A stretch of 41,927 nt of DNA from a candidate division TM6 bacterium GW2011_GWE2_41_16 (lineage in GTDB: Bacteria; Babelota; Babeliae; Babelales; Babelaceae). A program made the position numbers and the translations under genes. Shown in pieces: positions 34,213 through 41,848 of the stretch. The DNA lies in NCBI GenBank assembly GCA_000996695.1, contig LCAT01000017.1, positions 1 to 41,927 on the forward strand, in the 5' to 3' direction. The notes below the pieces were generated by a model. It worked only from the letters and a program-made list of their open reading frames with translations. It did not search any database and was not told the DNA's origin. Within the stretch, counting starts at the first letter, position 1. The number at the start of each line of letters is the position of its first letter.

Positions 34213-36936
34213 ATGGACCCTATAATACCTAAAAATTCACTGTTTATCATTGACGGCTCATCTTTTTTGTACCGCGCTTTTTACGCGCTTAAACCGTTAT
34301 CAGCACCTGATGGCACGCTTGTGCAAGCGGTGTACGGATTTGCGCGTATGCTCAAAAAAGTTATTGATAAAAATCAACCTGAGCATCTTTTAATCGTGTG
34401 GGACAGCCCCGGCAAAACACTACGTCATGCCGTGTATGCCGAGTACAAGGCAACACGCGAAGCACCACCAAAGGATTTGTTTACCCAAAAAGAACTTATT
34501 TTGGAGCTTGCAAGCCGCATAGGTATATCACAACTCAGTGTCCCAGGTATTGAGGCTGACGATCTTATTTACTCGGTCGCCCAAGCAGCAAAATGTAATA
34601 ATCAAACTGCCGTCATTATTACGTCTGACAAAGACCTCAGACAAATGCTTGATGAGTCATGCTTTATCTTTGATCCGTTCCTTGATCAATTCCTTGACCG
34701 TGCAGCGGTTGAAAAAATATATGGGTTCCCCCTGGAGCGCCTGCCACTCTATTTTGCAATTCTTGGTGACGCATCAGATAACATTCCCGGGGTAAGTGGT
34801 ATCGGCAAAAAAGGCGCAGAAGAGCTTGCACAAACATATACTTCTATCGAAGACATCTATGCACGCATAGACAGCGTAAAGCCCAAACTGCGCAAATACC
34901 TTGAAGCATCCAAAGATGACGCCCTGCTCAGCTATGAGCTTTTTAAACTACGCAACATCACACGAGAAAATACCAGTACACATTACCCTTTTGATATTAA
35001 GCAATGGGAACAAGCAAACCCATTTTTTGAACAACTCGGCTTTAAAAGTCTTCTCACACGCACTTCTTCCGGCATAAGCATCCAAACACAAACAAGCGTA
35101 TTCGCACCAGAAAAAACAGAAACAATAACCAAAATTGATGCTCGACTCGTATGCGTACACACAAAACAAGAGCTTATCGAAATAGACAAAGTGCTTACGC
35201 AATCAAAAGAATTTGCTCTTGATACTGAAACAACCCCGGATCATATACCCGTCGGACTTTCGATCTGCTGTGCTGATGATTGCGCATACTATATTCCTTT
35301 TGGGCACGGTACAGACGAACCACAATTACACCGATCAGAAGTTGGTGCATGGCTTAAGCCTTATATGGAGTCAACCGAATATAAAAAAATATTCCACCAT
35401 GCAAAATTTGATATACAGGTACTCTCAAAGCTTGATATCAAAACAAACGCTACCGCTTTTGATACCATGATAGCTGCGCATCTGCTCCTGGACGAAGACC
35501 AATCAGTCGGGCTCAAAAATCTCTCAGCATCTTTGCTTGGAGAGCCAATGCTCTCATTTGCCGATATGGTAGAGAAAAAAGGTCGCACATCATTTGACCA
35601 GGTACCACTCGAAGAAGCTACACAATATGCTGCAGTAGACGCTCTACAGACCTGGAAGTTATACAAAATTTTTGAACCCCACATAAAAGAACGTTCACTA
35701 GAGACCATTTTTTATGATATCGAACTTCCACTAATCGATGTGCTCTGCGCGATGGAGCACGAAGGAATTTATTTAGACAAAGGTATCGCAGAACACAACA
35801 ATAAATCGCTTGAAGAGCTTTTGCGCGTCATTCGCGAGCAGATTGACGCGTTACTTGGACCACAGTACAAAGACCTTAATCTCAATTCACCAAAACAGCT
35901 GCAAAAAGTTTTGTATACGGATCTTGCGCTCACCCCATCAAAAAAAACAACAAAAACAAAAAGTTACTCAACTGATCAAGAAGCTCTTGAGTCTTTGAAG
36001 GATAAGCACCCTCTCATACCGCTTTTACTGCGCCACCGAGAAATTCAAAAATTGCTATCCACCTATGGATATGGACTGCTTGCAGCGCGTTCAATACATG
36101 GCAAAATTCATACCTCATACAGCCAAACTCGTACAGCCACGGGACGTTTAGCATCATCTGACCCGAACATGCAAAACATCCCGACAGGAGCCGCAAATTC
36201 GGGCATATCTATACGCTCGGCGTTTGTTGCGCCAGTTGGCTACTGTTACCTCTCAGCAGACTACTCACAAATAGAGCTGCGGGTACTTGCACAGTTATCA
36301 GGCGATGAAAAACTTGTGCATGCATTTTTGCATAATCAGGATGTACATGCGCTTACTGCAAGCGGATTATTTGGTGTGCATGTTGAAGAAGTAACCTATA
36401 ACCAACGGCAGATAGCAAAAAAGATAAACTTTAGCATTTTGTATGGGCAAAGCGCCTACCGACTTGCAAAGGACCTTGATGTTGGCTTTTCACAAGCAAA
36501 AGAGTTTCATGAAAAATTTTGGCTACAGTACCCAGGCGTCGTCACATGGATGGCTGCAACCATAGATAAAGTACGCGAATGCGGGCGTGTATGTACCTGG
36601 TGTGGCAGGCAAAGAAGCATTCCTGGTATTTATGAAGCAAATAAGCAACTGTACGAGGCAGCAACACGTATTGCAATTAATACGCCCTGCCAAGGAACTG
36701 CAGCAGAAATTCTTAAAAAAGGCATGATCGAATTGAACAAACGCTTGCGCGAACAAAAACTCGATGCAAAAATTTTGCTCCAGATTCATGACGAGCTGAT
36801 TGTGCAGATAGCACAAAAAGATACAGATGCTGTGTGCGCATTAGTTAAGGACACGCTTGAAAACATTATGCCCGAGTGGCGTGTTCCGTTAAAGGCATCA
36901 CTCCATATTGGTAATAGCTGGCAGGCATTGAAATAA
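34213..36936 (+). CDS. polA: DNA polymerase I
   Basis: 907 residues from the ATG at 34213; an in-frame GTG at 34156 is upstream but overlaps the likely promoter, and Pol I proteins begin shortly before LFIIDGSSFLYRAFYAL as here. Three domains are present. The 5' nuclease (about 1-290) has GIEADDLIY and GDASDNIPGVSGIGKKGA. The 3'-5' exonuclease (about 320-500) has intact acidic residues: FALDTETTPD, HHAKFDI, QYAAVDA. The family A polymerase (about 560-907) has DYSQIELRVLAQLSGD, RQIAKKINFSILYGQSAYRLA and QIHDELIVQI. Proofreading residues look intact, unlike in some bacterial Pol I. Function: Okazaki fragment processing and repair. A terminator-like hairpin lies 22 bp after the stop. Confidence 0.96.
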   Translation: MDPIIPKNSLFIIDGSSFLYRAFYALKPLSAPDGTLVQAVYGFARMLKKVIDKNQPEHLLIVWDSPGKTLRHAVYAEYKATREAPPKDLFTQKELILELASRIGISQLSVPGIEADDLIYSVAQAAKCNNQTAVIITSDKDLRQMLDESCFIFDPFLDQFLDRAAVEKIYGFPLERLPLYFAILGDASDNIPGVSGIGKKGAEELAQTYTSIEDIYARIDSVKPKLRKYLEASKDDALLSYELFKLRNITRENTSTHYPFDIKQWEQANPFFEQLGFKSLLTRTSSGISIQTQTSVFAPEKTETITKIDARLVCVHTKQELIEIDKVLTQSKEFALDTETTPDHIPVGLSICCADDCAYYIPFGHGTDEPQLHRSEVGAWLKPYMESTEYKKIFHHAKFDIQVLSKLDIKTNATAFDTMIAAHLLLDEDQSVGLKNLSASLLGEPMLSFADMVEKKGRTSFDQVPLEEATQYAAVDALQTWKLYKIFEPHIKERSLETIFYDIELPLIDVLCAMEHEGIYLDKGIAEHNNKSLEELLRVIREQIDALLGPQYKDLNLNSPKQLQKVLYTDLALTPSKKTTKTKSYSTDQEALESLKDKHPLIPLLLRHREIQKLLSTYGYGLLAARSIHGKIHTSYSQTRTATGRLASSDPNMQNIPTGAANSGISIRSAFVAPVGYCYLSADYSQIELRVLAQLSGDEKLVHAFLHNQDVHALTASGLFGVHVEEVTYNQRQIAKKINFSILYGQSAYRLAKDLDVGFSQAKEFHEKFWLQYPGVVTWMAATIDKVRECGRVCTWCGRQRSIPGIYEANKQLYEAATRIAINTPCQGTAAEILKKGMIELNKRLREQKLDAKILLQIHDELIVQIAQKDTDAVCALVKDTLENIMPEWRVPLKASLHIGNSWQALK

Positions 36937-36957
36937 AAAAAAGTTTTGTGAATTGAA

Positions 36958-36985
36958 AGAGGCCCGGTAATTATTCCGAGCCTCT
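36958..36985. terminator. Terminator between polA and the exported gene at 37109
   Basis: AGAGGC (36958-36963) pairs with GCCTCT (36980-36985), extended by CGG/CCG; the intervening C/A mismatch is U-G on the minus strand. Core sequence is shared with 32030-32064. Confidence 0.65.
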
Positions 36986-37001
36986 CACTAAGTAGCACAT
37001 A

Positions 37002-37108
37002 TTATAGCGAAGTTCACTAAGCTATGCACATTCGTGATCATGAATAGTGTGATTTAATCACATAAACAAAAAACACTTTTGAGCGGGCCTAAATGGCTTT
37101 CGCCATAT
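37002..37108. repeat. Intergenic repeat C2 (inverted relative to C1)
   Basis: This corresponds to the reverse complement of 16959-17064. It begins TTATAGCG, contains TTCGTGATCATGAATAGTG, then the dyad TGTGATTTAATCACA (37048-37062) and ends with GGCTTTCGCCAT. It ends directly at the stop codon of the gene at 37109-37807. Confidence 0.8.
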
Positions 37109-37807
37109 TTATTTTTTGTTCGTAAAAAGTTCTTTATGCTCCGGTCCAAAAGCAACTTTAAACATATCTCCCAAAATTTCCTGATGAACCCCAGGGTATC
37201 GAGCAAGATAGACCTTTAAATTACCCTCGATATTATTTTTAAAACACTGAGGAGCTTCAACACGCGCCAAAGATTTTGCGCTGAATCCATATTCCAAAAG
37301 TTCTTTGATAAAAATCAGTTTACGAGCAGCCTCAGCCCATTGCTCAGAGTTAAGAACACCTGCGCATGAGAATTGAGCAACTCTGTATTCTTCTAAAATA
37401 GTTGGCAGCAAAGGTAAATTTTGGTCTGAAAAAAAACATGCGTCATATTGTTGCTTCATGGCAAATAAGTCCGCTGAAATTTTTCCTATAACAAGCCTTT
37501 TGTCCTCGTTAGTTTCCATTTTTGCAAGACGTTCACATGCACCAACAATATTTTGTACTGGCTCACTTTCTATTTGGGCAATAATCTCTGGAGCATATTT
37601 TGCAAAATGATCCTGAGCCCGTTTTTTGATCAAATCAATCTTTTCTTGATACGTGGGCACTCGAAAAAAAGCCATAAAAAAGGGTACTGTAGGCAAAGCT
37701 GTGACTTTGGGCGGATGTTGCATACTGGGTTGTTGATATTGCATACTCATACTATGTGATGACAACATACCCACAAGTAAACATGCGCACAGATCTATTT
37801 TTTTCAT
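37109..37807 (-). CDS. Exported helical protein of unknown function
   Basis: 232 residues from the ATG at 37807, chosen over an upstream ATG at 37858 because GGAAAGGG lies 7 bases before it and it begins a clean signal peptide (MKKIDLCACLLVGMLSSHSM). The mature protein starts with Gln/Pro-rich sequence (QYQQPSMQHPPKV) and continues as a helical region with several cysteines. A phrase ELLEYGFSAKSLARVEAP resembles a single degenerate ankyrin-like helix-turn, too weak to assign. No family recognised. It may belong with the other exported accessory proteins at 3236 and 32121. Confidence 0.72.
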   Translation of the reverse strand: MKKIDLCACLLVGMLSSHSMSMQYQQPSMQHPPKVTALPTVPFFMAFFRVPTYQEKIDLIKKRAQDHFAKYAPEIIAQIESEPVQNIVGACERLAKMETNEDKRLVIGKISADLFAMKQQYDACFFSDQNLPLLPTILEEYRVAQFSCAGVLNSEQWAEAARKLIFIKELLEYGFSAKSLARVEAPQCFKNNIEGNLKVYLARYPGVHQEILGDMFKVAFGPEHKELFTNKK

Positions 37808-38086
37808 AATCATTCCCTTTCCAGTTACATTAAAAAAATATGCCTTGTGCGTAAGCATATCACGTGGCTAAAACGCTTCAACAAGGATTGTGAGGACTGC
37901 GTCCTTACTTTACCCTCCAAAGGCGAATACTTGGAACATTTGGGACTGAGGTCCTTGACCCACTTTTTATAAGCCCATTGCCCGCTAGAGCCTCTATCGG
38001 GTGTAATAGCTTTGTGCGTAAACAGACCAGCGTAGGCGAGTTGACCCGCGGTGATCATAGCACACGCACGAGAATGGCCTAAAACG
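37808..38086. other. Intergenic stretch without a convincing gene
   Basis: About 280 bp between the exported gene and the RRM terminator. A 77-codon minus-strand frame (37825-38058) covers it but overlaps the ribosome binding site region of the next gene and resembles no protein. The sequence contains TTACGCACAA twice on the minus strand (beside 37855 and beside 38015) and TTGACCC twice on the plus strand, motifs reminiscent of the A-element tails. It may be a degraded repeat or an unrecognised RNA. Confidence 0.4.
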
Positions 38087-38115
38087 AAGTGGCCAGGTTT
38101 TTAACCTGACCACTT
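38087..38115 (-). terminator. Intrinsic terminator of the RRM gene
   Basis: AAGTGG-C-CAGGTT pairs with AACCTG-A-CCACTT around TTT. On the minus strand the C/A mismatch becomes U-G, giving a 13-pair helix followed by CGTTTT. It lies about 48 bp after the RRM stop. Confidence 0.75.
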
Positions 38116-38162
38116 TGATCTCGATATCTCGTTGTCGCCCCATTTAAATTGGGGTGGGGAAA

Positions 38163-38516
38163 TTAATATTCGCCGCGTCCGCCCATTCTGCCGCCGCCAC
38201 GGTTGTTGTCGCCGCCGTTACCGTAAGGACGGTAAGGACGTGCACCACCTTGTGGACGAGGTGAACGAGTTGCTGGGCGTTCATTTGCTTGGCTTACACG
38301 GATTGTGCGACCATCAAGGTCTGTACCGTTAAGACCGTCGATTGCTTTTTGTGCGTCTTCAGCTGATGCCATTTGAACAAAGGCAAAACCCTTCGAAGAT
38401 CCACTAATCATATCTTTAATGATTTTAACTGTCTCAACTTGACCGAAACCAGCGAAAGCCGTTTTAAGAGCTTCTTCTGTTGTTTTATACGAAAGGTTAC
38501 CTACATAGATATTCAT
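38163..38516 (-). CDS. RRM-type RNA-binding protein with RGG-rich tail
   Basis: About 117 residues from the ATG at 38516 (an ATG two codons upstream is also possible). A single RNA recognition motif covers residues 1-80, with RNP2 IYVGNL near the start and RNP1 KGFAFVQM at about 43. The C-terminal ~35 residues are Gly/Arg/Pro-rich (GGARPYRPYGNGG, then RGGGRMGGRG), as in bacterial and cyanobacterial RRM proteins that bind RNA, often in cold or stress adaptation. The long 5' leader (about 75 bases from the predicted promoter) is consistent with post-transcriptional control, but I see no specific element. Confidence 0.93.
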   Translation of the reverse strand: MNIYVGNLSYKTTEEALKTAFAGFGQVETVKIIKDMISGSSKGFAFVQMASAEDAQKAIDGLNGTDLDGRTIRVSQANERPATRSPRPQGGARPYRPYGNGGDNNRGGGRMGGRGEY

Positions 38517-38597
38517 ACACATGACTCGATTTGTAAAAATGTGAAAAAAAATACATAAAAACTTGAGGCATCAAGCAAGACCGAGAATCTACACAAC

Positions 38598-38625
38598 AGT
38601 ATACCCATCTTTGCCAGAAACACAA
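38598..38625 (-). promoter_or_regulatory. Candidate promoter of the RRM gene
   Basis: On the minus strand TTGTGT (38620-38625) and TATACT (38598-38603) are 16 bp apart. Transcription would start near 38591, giving a leader of about 75 bases. Together with the tdk promoter this accounts for much of the 378 bp divergent gap; the rest is AT-rich with no further feature recognised. Confidence 0.45.
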
Positions 38626-38809
38626 AATATCCCTGACATACTAAACATTTTTTAAGCAAAGCCCATATCTCAACGGCATTATTATAGAGTATTTTCTTAT
38701 AATCAATACCGAGTTTTCATCTTAATACCTTTTATTCTTCTCGTTGTGAGCACGCGTAAGTGCTCATATCGTCTTTAAACGTACGTACAGAAGCGAGATT
38801 TAATGCTTT

Positions 38810-38838
38810 TTGGTATGCGCACTAAAGACCTTTATACT
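38810..38838 (+). promoter_or_regulatory. Candidate promoter of the tdk pair
   Basis: TTGGTA (38810-38815) and TATACT (38833-38838) are separated by the optimal 17 bp, about 57 bp before the tdk ATG. It likely drives both thymidine kinase genes. Confidence 0.5.
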
Positions 38839-38894
38839 AAAGCAGGCGAACTTGATGACCTTTTTAACAAACCCCTTAAAAAAAGGATTTGCAT

Positions 38895-39473
38895 ATGCTT
38901 GGCAGTCTCGAGGTCATCTGTGGACCTATGTTTTCGGGCAAAACACTTGCGCTCATTGAGCACATAAAAAAGTGGCAGTCATGCGGACTAAAAGTACAAA
39001 CGTTTAAGCATGCGCTTGATGTGCGATTTGCCCCTCAAAAGCTTGTTGCTCACAACGGAGAATCTGCTGATGCGGTGGCAGTAAGCTCTTCATGCGATTT
39101 GCTTGAAAGCATCGAACAAGATGCGCAGGTTATTGCAATCGATGAAATACAATTTTTCGATAACACCATCTTTGAGATTTGCACTGCATTGGTGCGTCAA
39201 GGTAAACAGGTTGTAGTCGCTGGACTTGATCTCGATTTTCGCGGAGAAATATTTGGCGCTATGGCCTTGTTTCTGGCCTCTGCCGATATTGTATGTAAAC
39301 TTTCTGGATCATGTAACGTGTGCGGAAAAAAATCACGTTTTTCGCAACGTATCACTAATGACCAACCCGCATGCCGATATGAACCTCAGGTAATTGTGGG
39401 AGCCCATGATCGTTATGAAGCCCGTTGTTGGAACTGTTATGAATTTTCTGGTGAAGATTGCTGCCAAAATTAA
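38895..39473 (+). CDS. tdk: Thymidine kinase (type II)
   Basis: 192 residues from the ATG at 38895, with AAAAGGA 7 bases upstream. P-loop GPMFSGKT (residues 10-17), DEIQFFD (83-89) with the acidic catalytic residue, AGLDLDFRGEIFGAM, and zinc ligands CNVC and C-W-N-C are all present, together with the thymidine-binding lasso (VIVGAHDRYEARC). The enzyme converts thymidine to dTMP with ATP, salvaging exogenous thymidine. Size and motifs are those of a normal cytosolic enzyme; no signal peptide. The paralogue with a signal peptide follows 11 bp later. Confidence 0.95.
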   Translation: MLGSLEVICGPMFSGKTLALIEHIKKWQSCGLKVQTFKHALDVRFAPQKLVAHNGESADAVAVSSSCDLLESIEQDAQVIAIDEIQFFDNTIFEICTALVRQGKQVVVAGLDLDFRGEIFGAMALFLASADIVCKLSGSCNVCGKKSRFSQRITNDQPACRYEPQVIVGAHDRYEARCWNCYEFSGEDCCQN

Positions 39474-39484
39474 GGAGAAAAGTT

Positions 39485-40252
39485 ATGAAAAAACAGGTAT
39501 TATTTTACGCTTTTTTTACGTTTATATCATGTACAACAAACATGTTCTGTATGGAGCAACTACAACAATCTAAACCCGGCGCCACGTGTGATATTCCCGT
39601 GTCCCTTTTCAGGCCTACAATGCAACAATCCGGGATCATTTTTGCGCTCTCTGGCCCTATGTTTGCAGGTAAAACCGGAACACTCATAGCCCTTGCGAAA
39701 AAATTAAAAGATGCTGGAATACGTTTCCAGGCAATCAAACACACATTTGATACAGAACGGTATGGAAGCGGTTCATCTTTGTGCTCTCATGAAAAAGATC
39801 AGTTTCCTGCATGCTGTGCACTAAACACATCCGATCTCGAGGCATATTATGATAAAACCGCACAAGTCATTATCATCGACGAAGCCCAATTTTTTGATAC
39901 CCCAATAGTTGACTGGTGCAGAAAGTTGCGAGCAAAAGGAATACATATTGTCACCGCAGGTCTTGATAAAGACTGCTTCAAAAAACCTTTTGGTCCTATG
40001 CCTGAACTCATAGCTCTTGCAGACCCCGCACACAAGATTCATTTACAATCTTTTTGCAATATTTGTGGAGCACCTGCAGATTTCACATGCCGAACAATAG
40101 CCTCACAGAAAACTGTTTTCGTTGGAGGAGCAGAGGCATATGTACCGCGCTGCGCCCAGCACCATACCACCCCCGAAGAAAAAACATCCCAACCAGTCGC
40201 AATCACTACAACAACGACTACACCTGCAACAGAACAACCTGTATCAAAATAG
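39485..40252 (+). CDS. Signal-peptide-bearing thymidine kinase paralogue
   Basis: 255 residues from the ATG at 39485, preceded by AAGGAG. The N-terminus is a signal peptide (MKKQVLFYAFFTFISCTTNM, cleavage near residue 20-23), absent from ordinary thymidine kinases. The kinase domain follows at about 50-228 with P-loop GPMFAGKT (57-64), DEAQFFD (132-138), TAGLDKDCFKKPFGPM, and zinc motif CNIC (191-194). The second zinc pair is C-A-Q-H (223-226) instead of C-x-x-C, which could still bind zinc. The lasso VFVGGAEAYVPRC is conserved. The tail is Thr/Pro-rich. It would act outside the cytoplasm, where ATP is available only if delivered to a host compartment; host nucleoside phosphorylation or a non-kinase role are both possible (inference). 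Tandem duplication with tdk is the likely origin. Confidence 0.85.
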   Translation: MKKQVLFYAFFTFISCTTNMFCMEQLQQSKPGATCDIPVSLFRPTMQQSGIIFALSGPMFAGKTGTLIALAKKLKDAGIRFQAIKHTFDTERYGSGSSLCSHEKDQFPACCALNTSDLEAYYDKTAQVIIIDEAQFFDTPIVDWCRKLRAKGIHIVTAGLDKDCFKKPFGPMPELIALADPAHKIHLQSFCNICGAPADFTCRTIASQKTVFVGGAEAYVPRCAQHHTTPEEKTSQPVAITTTTTTPATEQPVSK

Positions 40253-40264
40253 AGTAAGATGCTC

Positions 40265-40350
40265 TAAAAAATACACTCTCACACCTTGACCTGAACTGAA
40301 AATGCTATTAATAACCAAATTGGTGCACGTCAAAATGGCGAACGCCATAA
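40265..40350. repeat. Short intergenic repeat E2
   Basis: The left half, AAAAAATACACTCTCACA then TGAAAATGC and ACCAAAT, matches E1 (14637-14700). The right half, read in reverse complement, TTATGGCGTTCGCCATTTTG and ACGTGCACC, matches E3 (22726-22768). It thus links E1 and E3 as parts of one element and fills the gap between the second thymidine kinase gene and radA. Confidence 0.6.
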
Positions 40351-40368
40351 TCGATTGAATAAAACACA

Positions 40369-41712
40369 ATGGCAAAAGCAGATGCTCTGATTTTTTCGTG
40401 TTCTGAATGCGGCTACAAAACCGGCAAATGGTACGGTTGTTGTCCTGCGTGTAAGCAGTGGGATAGCTTTACTGAAGAAAAAGCACCGCTGAGTATAAAG
40501 CGTTCTTCATCACGAAAAAATGCAGCACCGACCATAATGCGCCGTCTCAGTGAAATAGACTCGCACGAACAAGAGCGTATTTTCAGCGGTATTACCGAGT
40601 GGGATAGAGTACTTGGAGGCGGGATCATGCCCGCCTCCTTTACCATTTTGACCGGTGACCCTGGCATCGGTAAATCAACGCTTCTCATGCACGTTGCAAA
40701 CAAGATTGCAGAAAATTACAATGTATTTTATTTTTCAACCGAAGAATCGCTCGAACAGCTCAAGCTACGCGCAAGTCGTCTTGATTGCATATCAGACAAG
40801 TTATTATTCTCTGATCAGGCGCAATTTGGCACCATCATGGCTACGGTTGATCAACATCGGCCTGACGTTGTCATCATAGACTCCATACAAAATTGCGTGC
40901 TCGAAGACTCACCATCGCTGCCCGGTACCATTGGTCAGTTACGTGAACTTGCATTGTATTTTATGCGTCTTGCAAAAGATAAGCATGTTGCCCTTATACT
41001 CACCGGACATATCACCAAAGAAGGCGCAATGGCTGGACCGAAAATGATGGAGCACATGGTCGACACCGTTTTATACTTAAGTGGTGATGATCAATGGCAA
41101 AATCGTATGCTCAGAACAATCAAAAATCGTTTTGGGCCAACAGGCGAGCTCGGTTTTTTTGAGATGGGTTCGGCAGGCCTGAGCGAACTTAAAAATATTA
41201 ACGAATATCTTTTATCAGATACCGTGTGTACACCAGGATCCGTCCTTGTCAGCCACATGGAAGGCAGTCGTCCGCTATTGCTTGAGGTACAAGCACTCGT
41301 CGTTGCATCAAAATTTAGCACACCACAACGCGTGATTAGCGGCGTCGATTACAACCAGGTAGTTCTTATCGCAGCCATTCTCGAGAAACATCTTAAAATT
41401 CGGTTCAGCTCGTACGACATTTTTTTTAAAGTGAGCGGTGGATTTAAAATAAAAGGTAGTAACCTTGACCTTGGCATCGCTATCGCCCTGCTTTCTAGCT
41501 TTTTTCAAAAAGCTTTTGACAAAAAAACGGTCGCTGTCGGCGAAATCAGCCTGGCTGGACTGGTCAAACCAGCAAGCTTTGGCGAACAACTCATTAAAGA
41601 AGCAGTCAAGTTTGGCATTCAACACATTCTCGTTGCATCAAAACAAGCAAGCAGTTCGGCGCATTGCCGTAGCTGTTCTACTGTTCATGACATTCTTTCA
41701 GTGTTTGATTAA
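40369..41712 (+). CDS. radA: RadA DNA repair/recombination ATPase
   Basis: This 447-residue protein has a zinc finger CSEC...CPAC at residues 11-31, Walker A GDPGIGKS (about 96-103), Walker B VVIIDSIQ, the RadA-specific KNRFG motif (about 248-252, in TIKNRFGPTGELGFFEM) and a C-terminal Lon-like domain (from about 280). RadA is a hexameric DNA helicase that extends recombination intermediates with RecA. Full length. Its stop codon TAA is made from the first bases of repeat A5 (TTAATAAGGGC), continuing the pattern in which these repeats abut gene ends. Confidence 0.95.
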   Translation: MAKADALIFSCSECGYKTGKWYGCCPACKQWDSFTEEKAPLSIKRSSSRKNAAPTIMRRLSEIDSHEQERIFSGITEWDRVLGGGIMPASFTILTGDPGIGKSTLLMHVANKIAENYNVFYFSTEESLEQLKLRASRLDCISDKLLFSDQAQFGTIMATVDQHRPDVVIIDSIQNCVLEDSPSLPGTIGQLRELALYFMRLAKDKHVALILTGHITKEGAMAGPKMMEHMVDTVLYLSGDDQWQNRMLRTIKNRFGPTGELGFFEMGSAGLSELKNINEYLLSDTVCTPGSVLVSHMEGSRPLLLEVQALVVASKFSTPQRVISGVDYNQVVLIAAILEKHLKIRFSSYDIFFKVSGGFKIKGSNLDLGIAIALLSSFFQKAFDKKTVAVGEISLAGLVKPASFGEQLIKEAVKFGIQHILVASKQASSSAHCRSCSTVHDILSVFD

Positions 41713-41790
41713 TAAGGGCTTCGCCCTTTGACCCATAAGGCCAGAGTCTTCAACGTTGAAGACTCTGGGGCCTTTAACTCAGTGACAATA
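41711..41790. repeat. Short form of the composite element, copy A5
   Basis: Head AATAAGGGCTTCGCCCTTTG followed by ACCCATAAGG matches the left end of A1-A4. A perfect 14 bp palindrome arm pair follows (CCAGAGTCTTCAAC 41741-41754 with GTTGAAGACTCTGG 41755-41768). The long central hairpin and the right-hand modules are missing, apart from CAGTGACA. Compared with A1, paired bases changed together (CCATAGTC/GACTATGG to CCAGAGTC/GACTCTGG). Confidence 0.75.
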
Positions 41791-41830
41791 AGAAAACAAG
41801 CCCGAGTTTTTAGCTCAGGCTTGTTTTCTT
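41790..41830. terminator. Terminator between radA and rplU
   Basis: AAGAAAACAAGCC-C-GAG (41790-41806) pairs with CTC-A-GGCTTGTTTTCTT (41814-41830). The lone mismatch becomes U-G on the minus strand, so it is best suited to the rplU transcript, whose stop is 18 bp away; the T-rich sequence TATTTTT after it on the plus strand also allows termination of radA. Confidence 0.8.
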
Positions 41831-41848
41831 TATTTTTAGAACGACCGT

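Noticed and set aside
37825-38058. 77-codon minus-strand open frame
   Set aside because: Composition is unlike a protein, no ribosome binding site, and it overlaps the leader of the exported gene at 37807; it looks like repeat-derived sequence.
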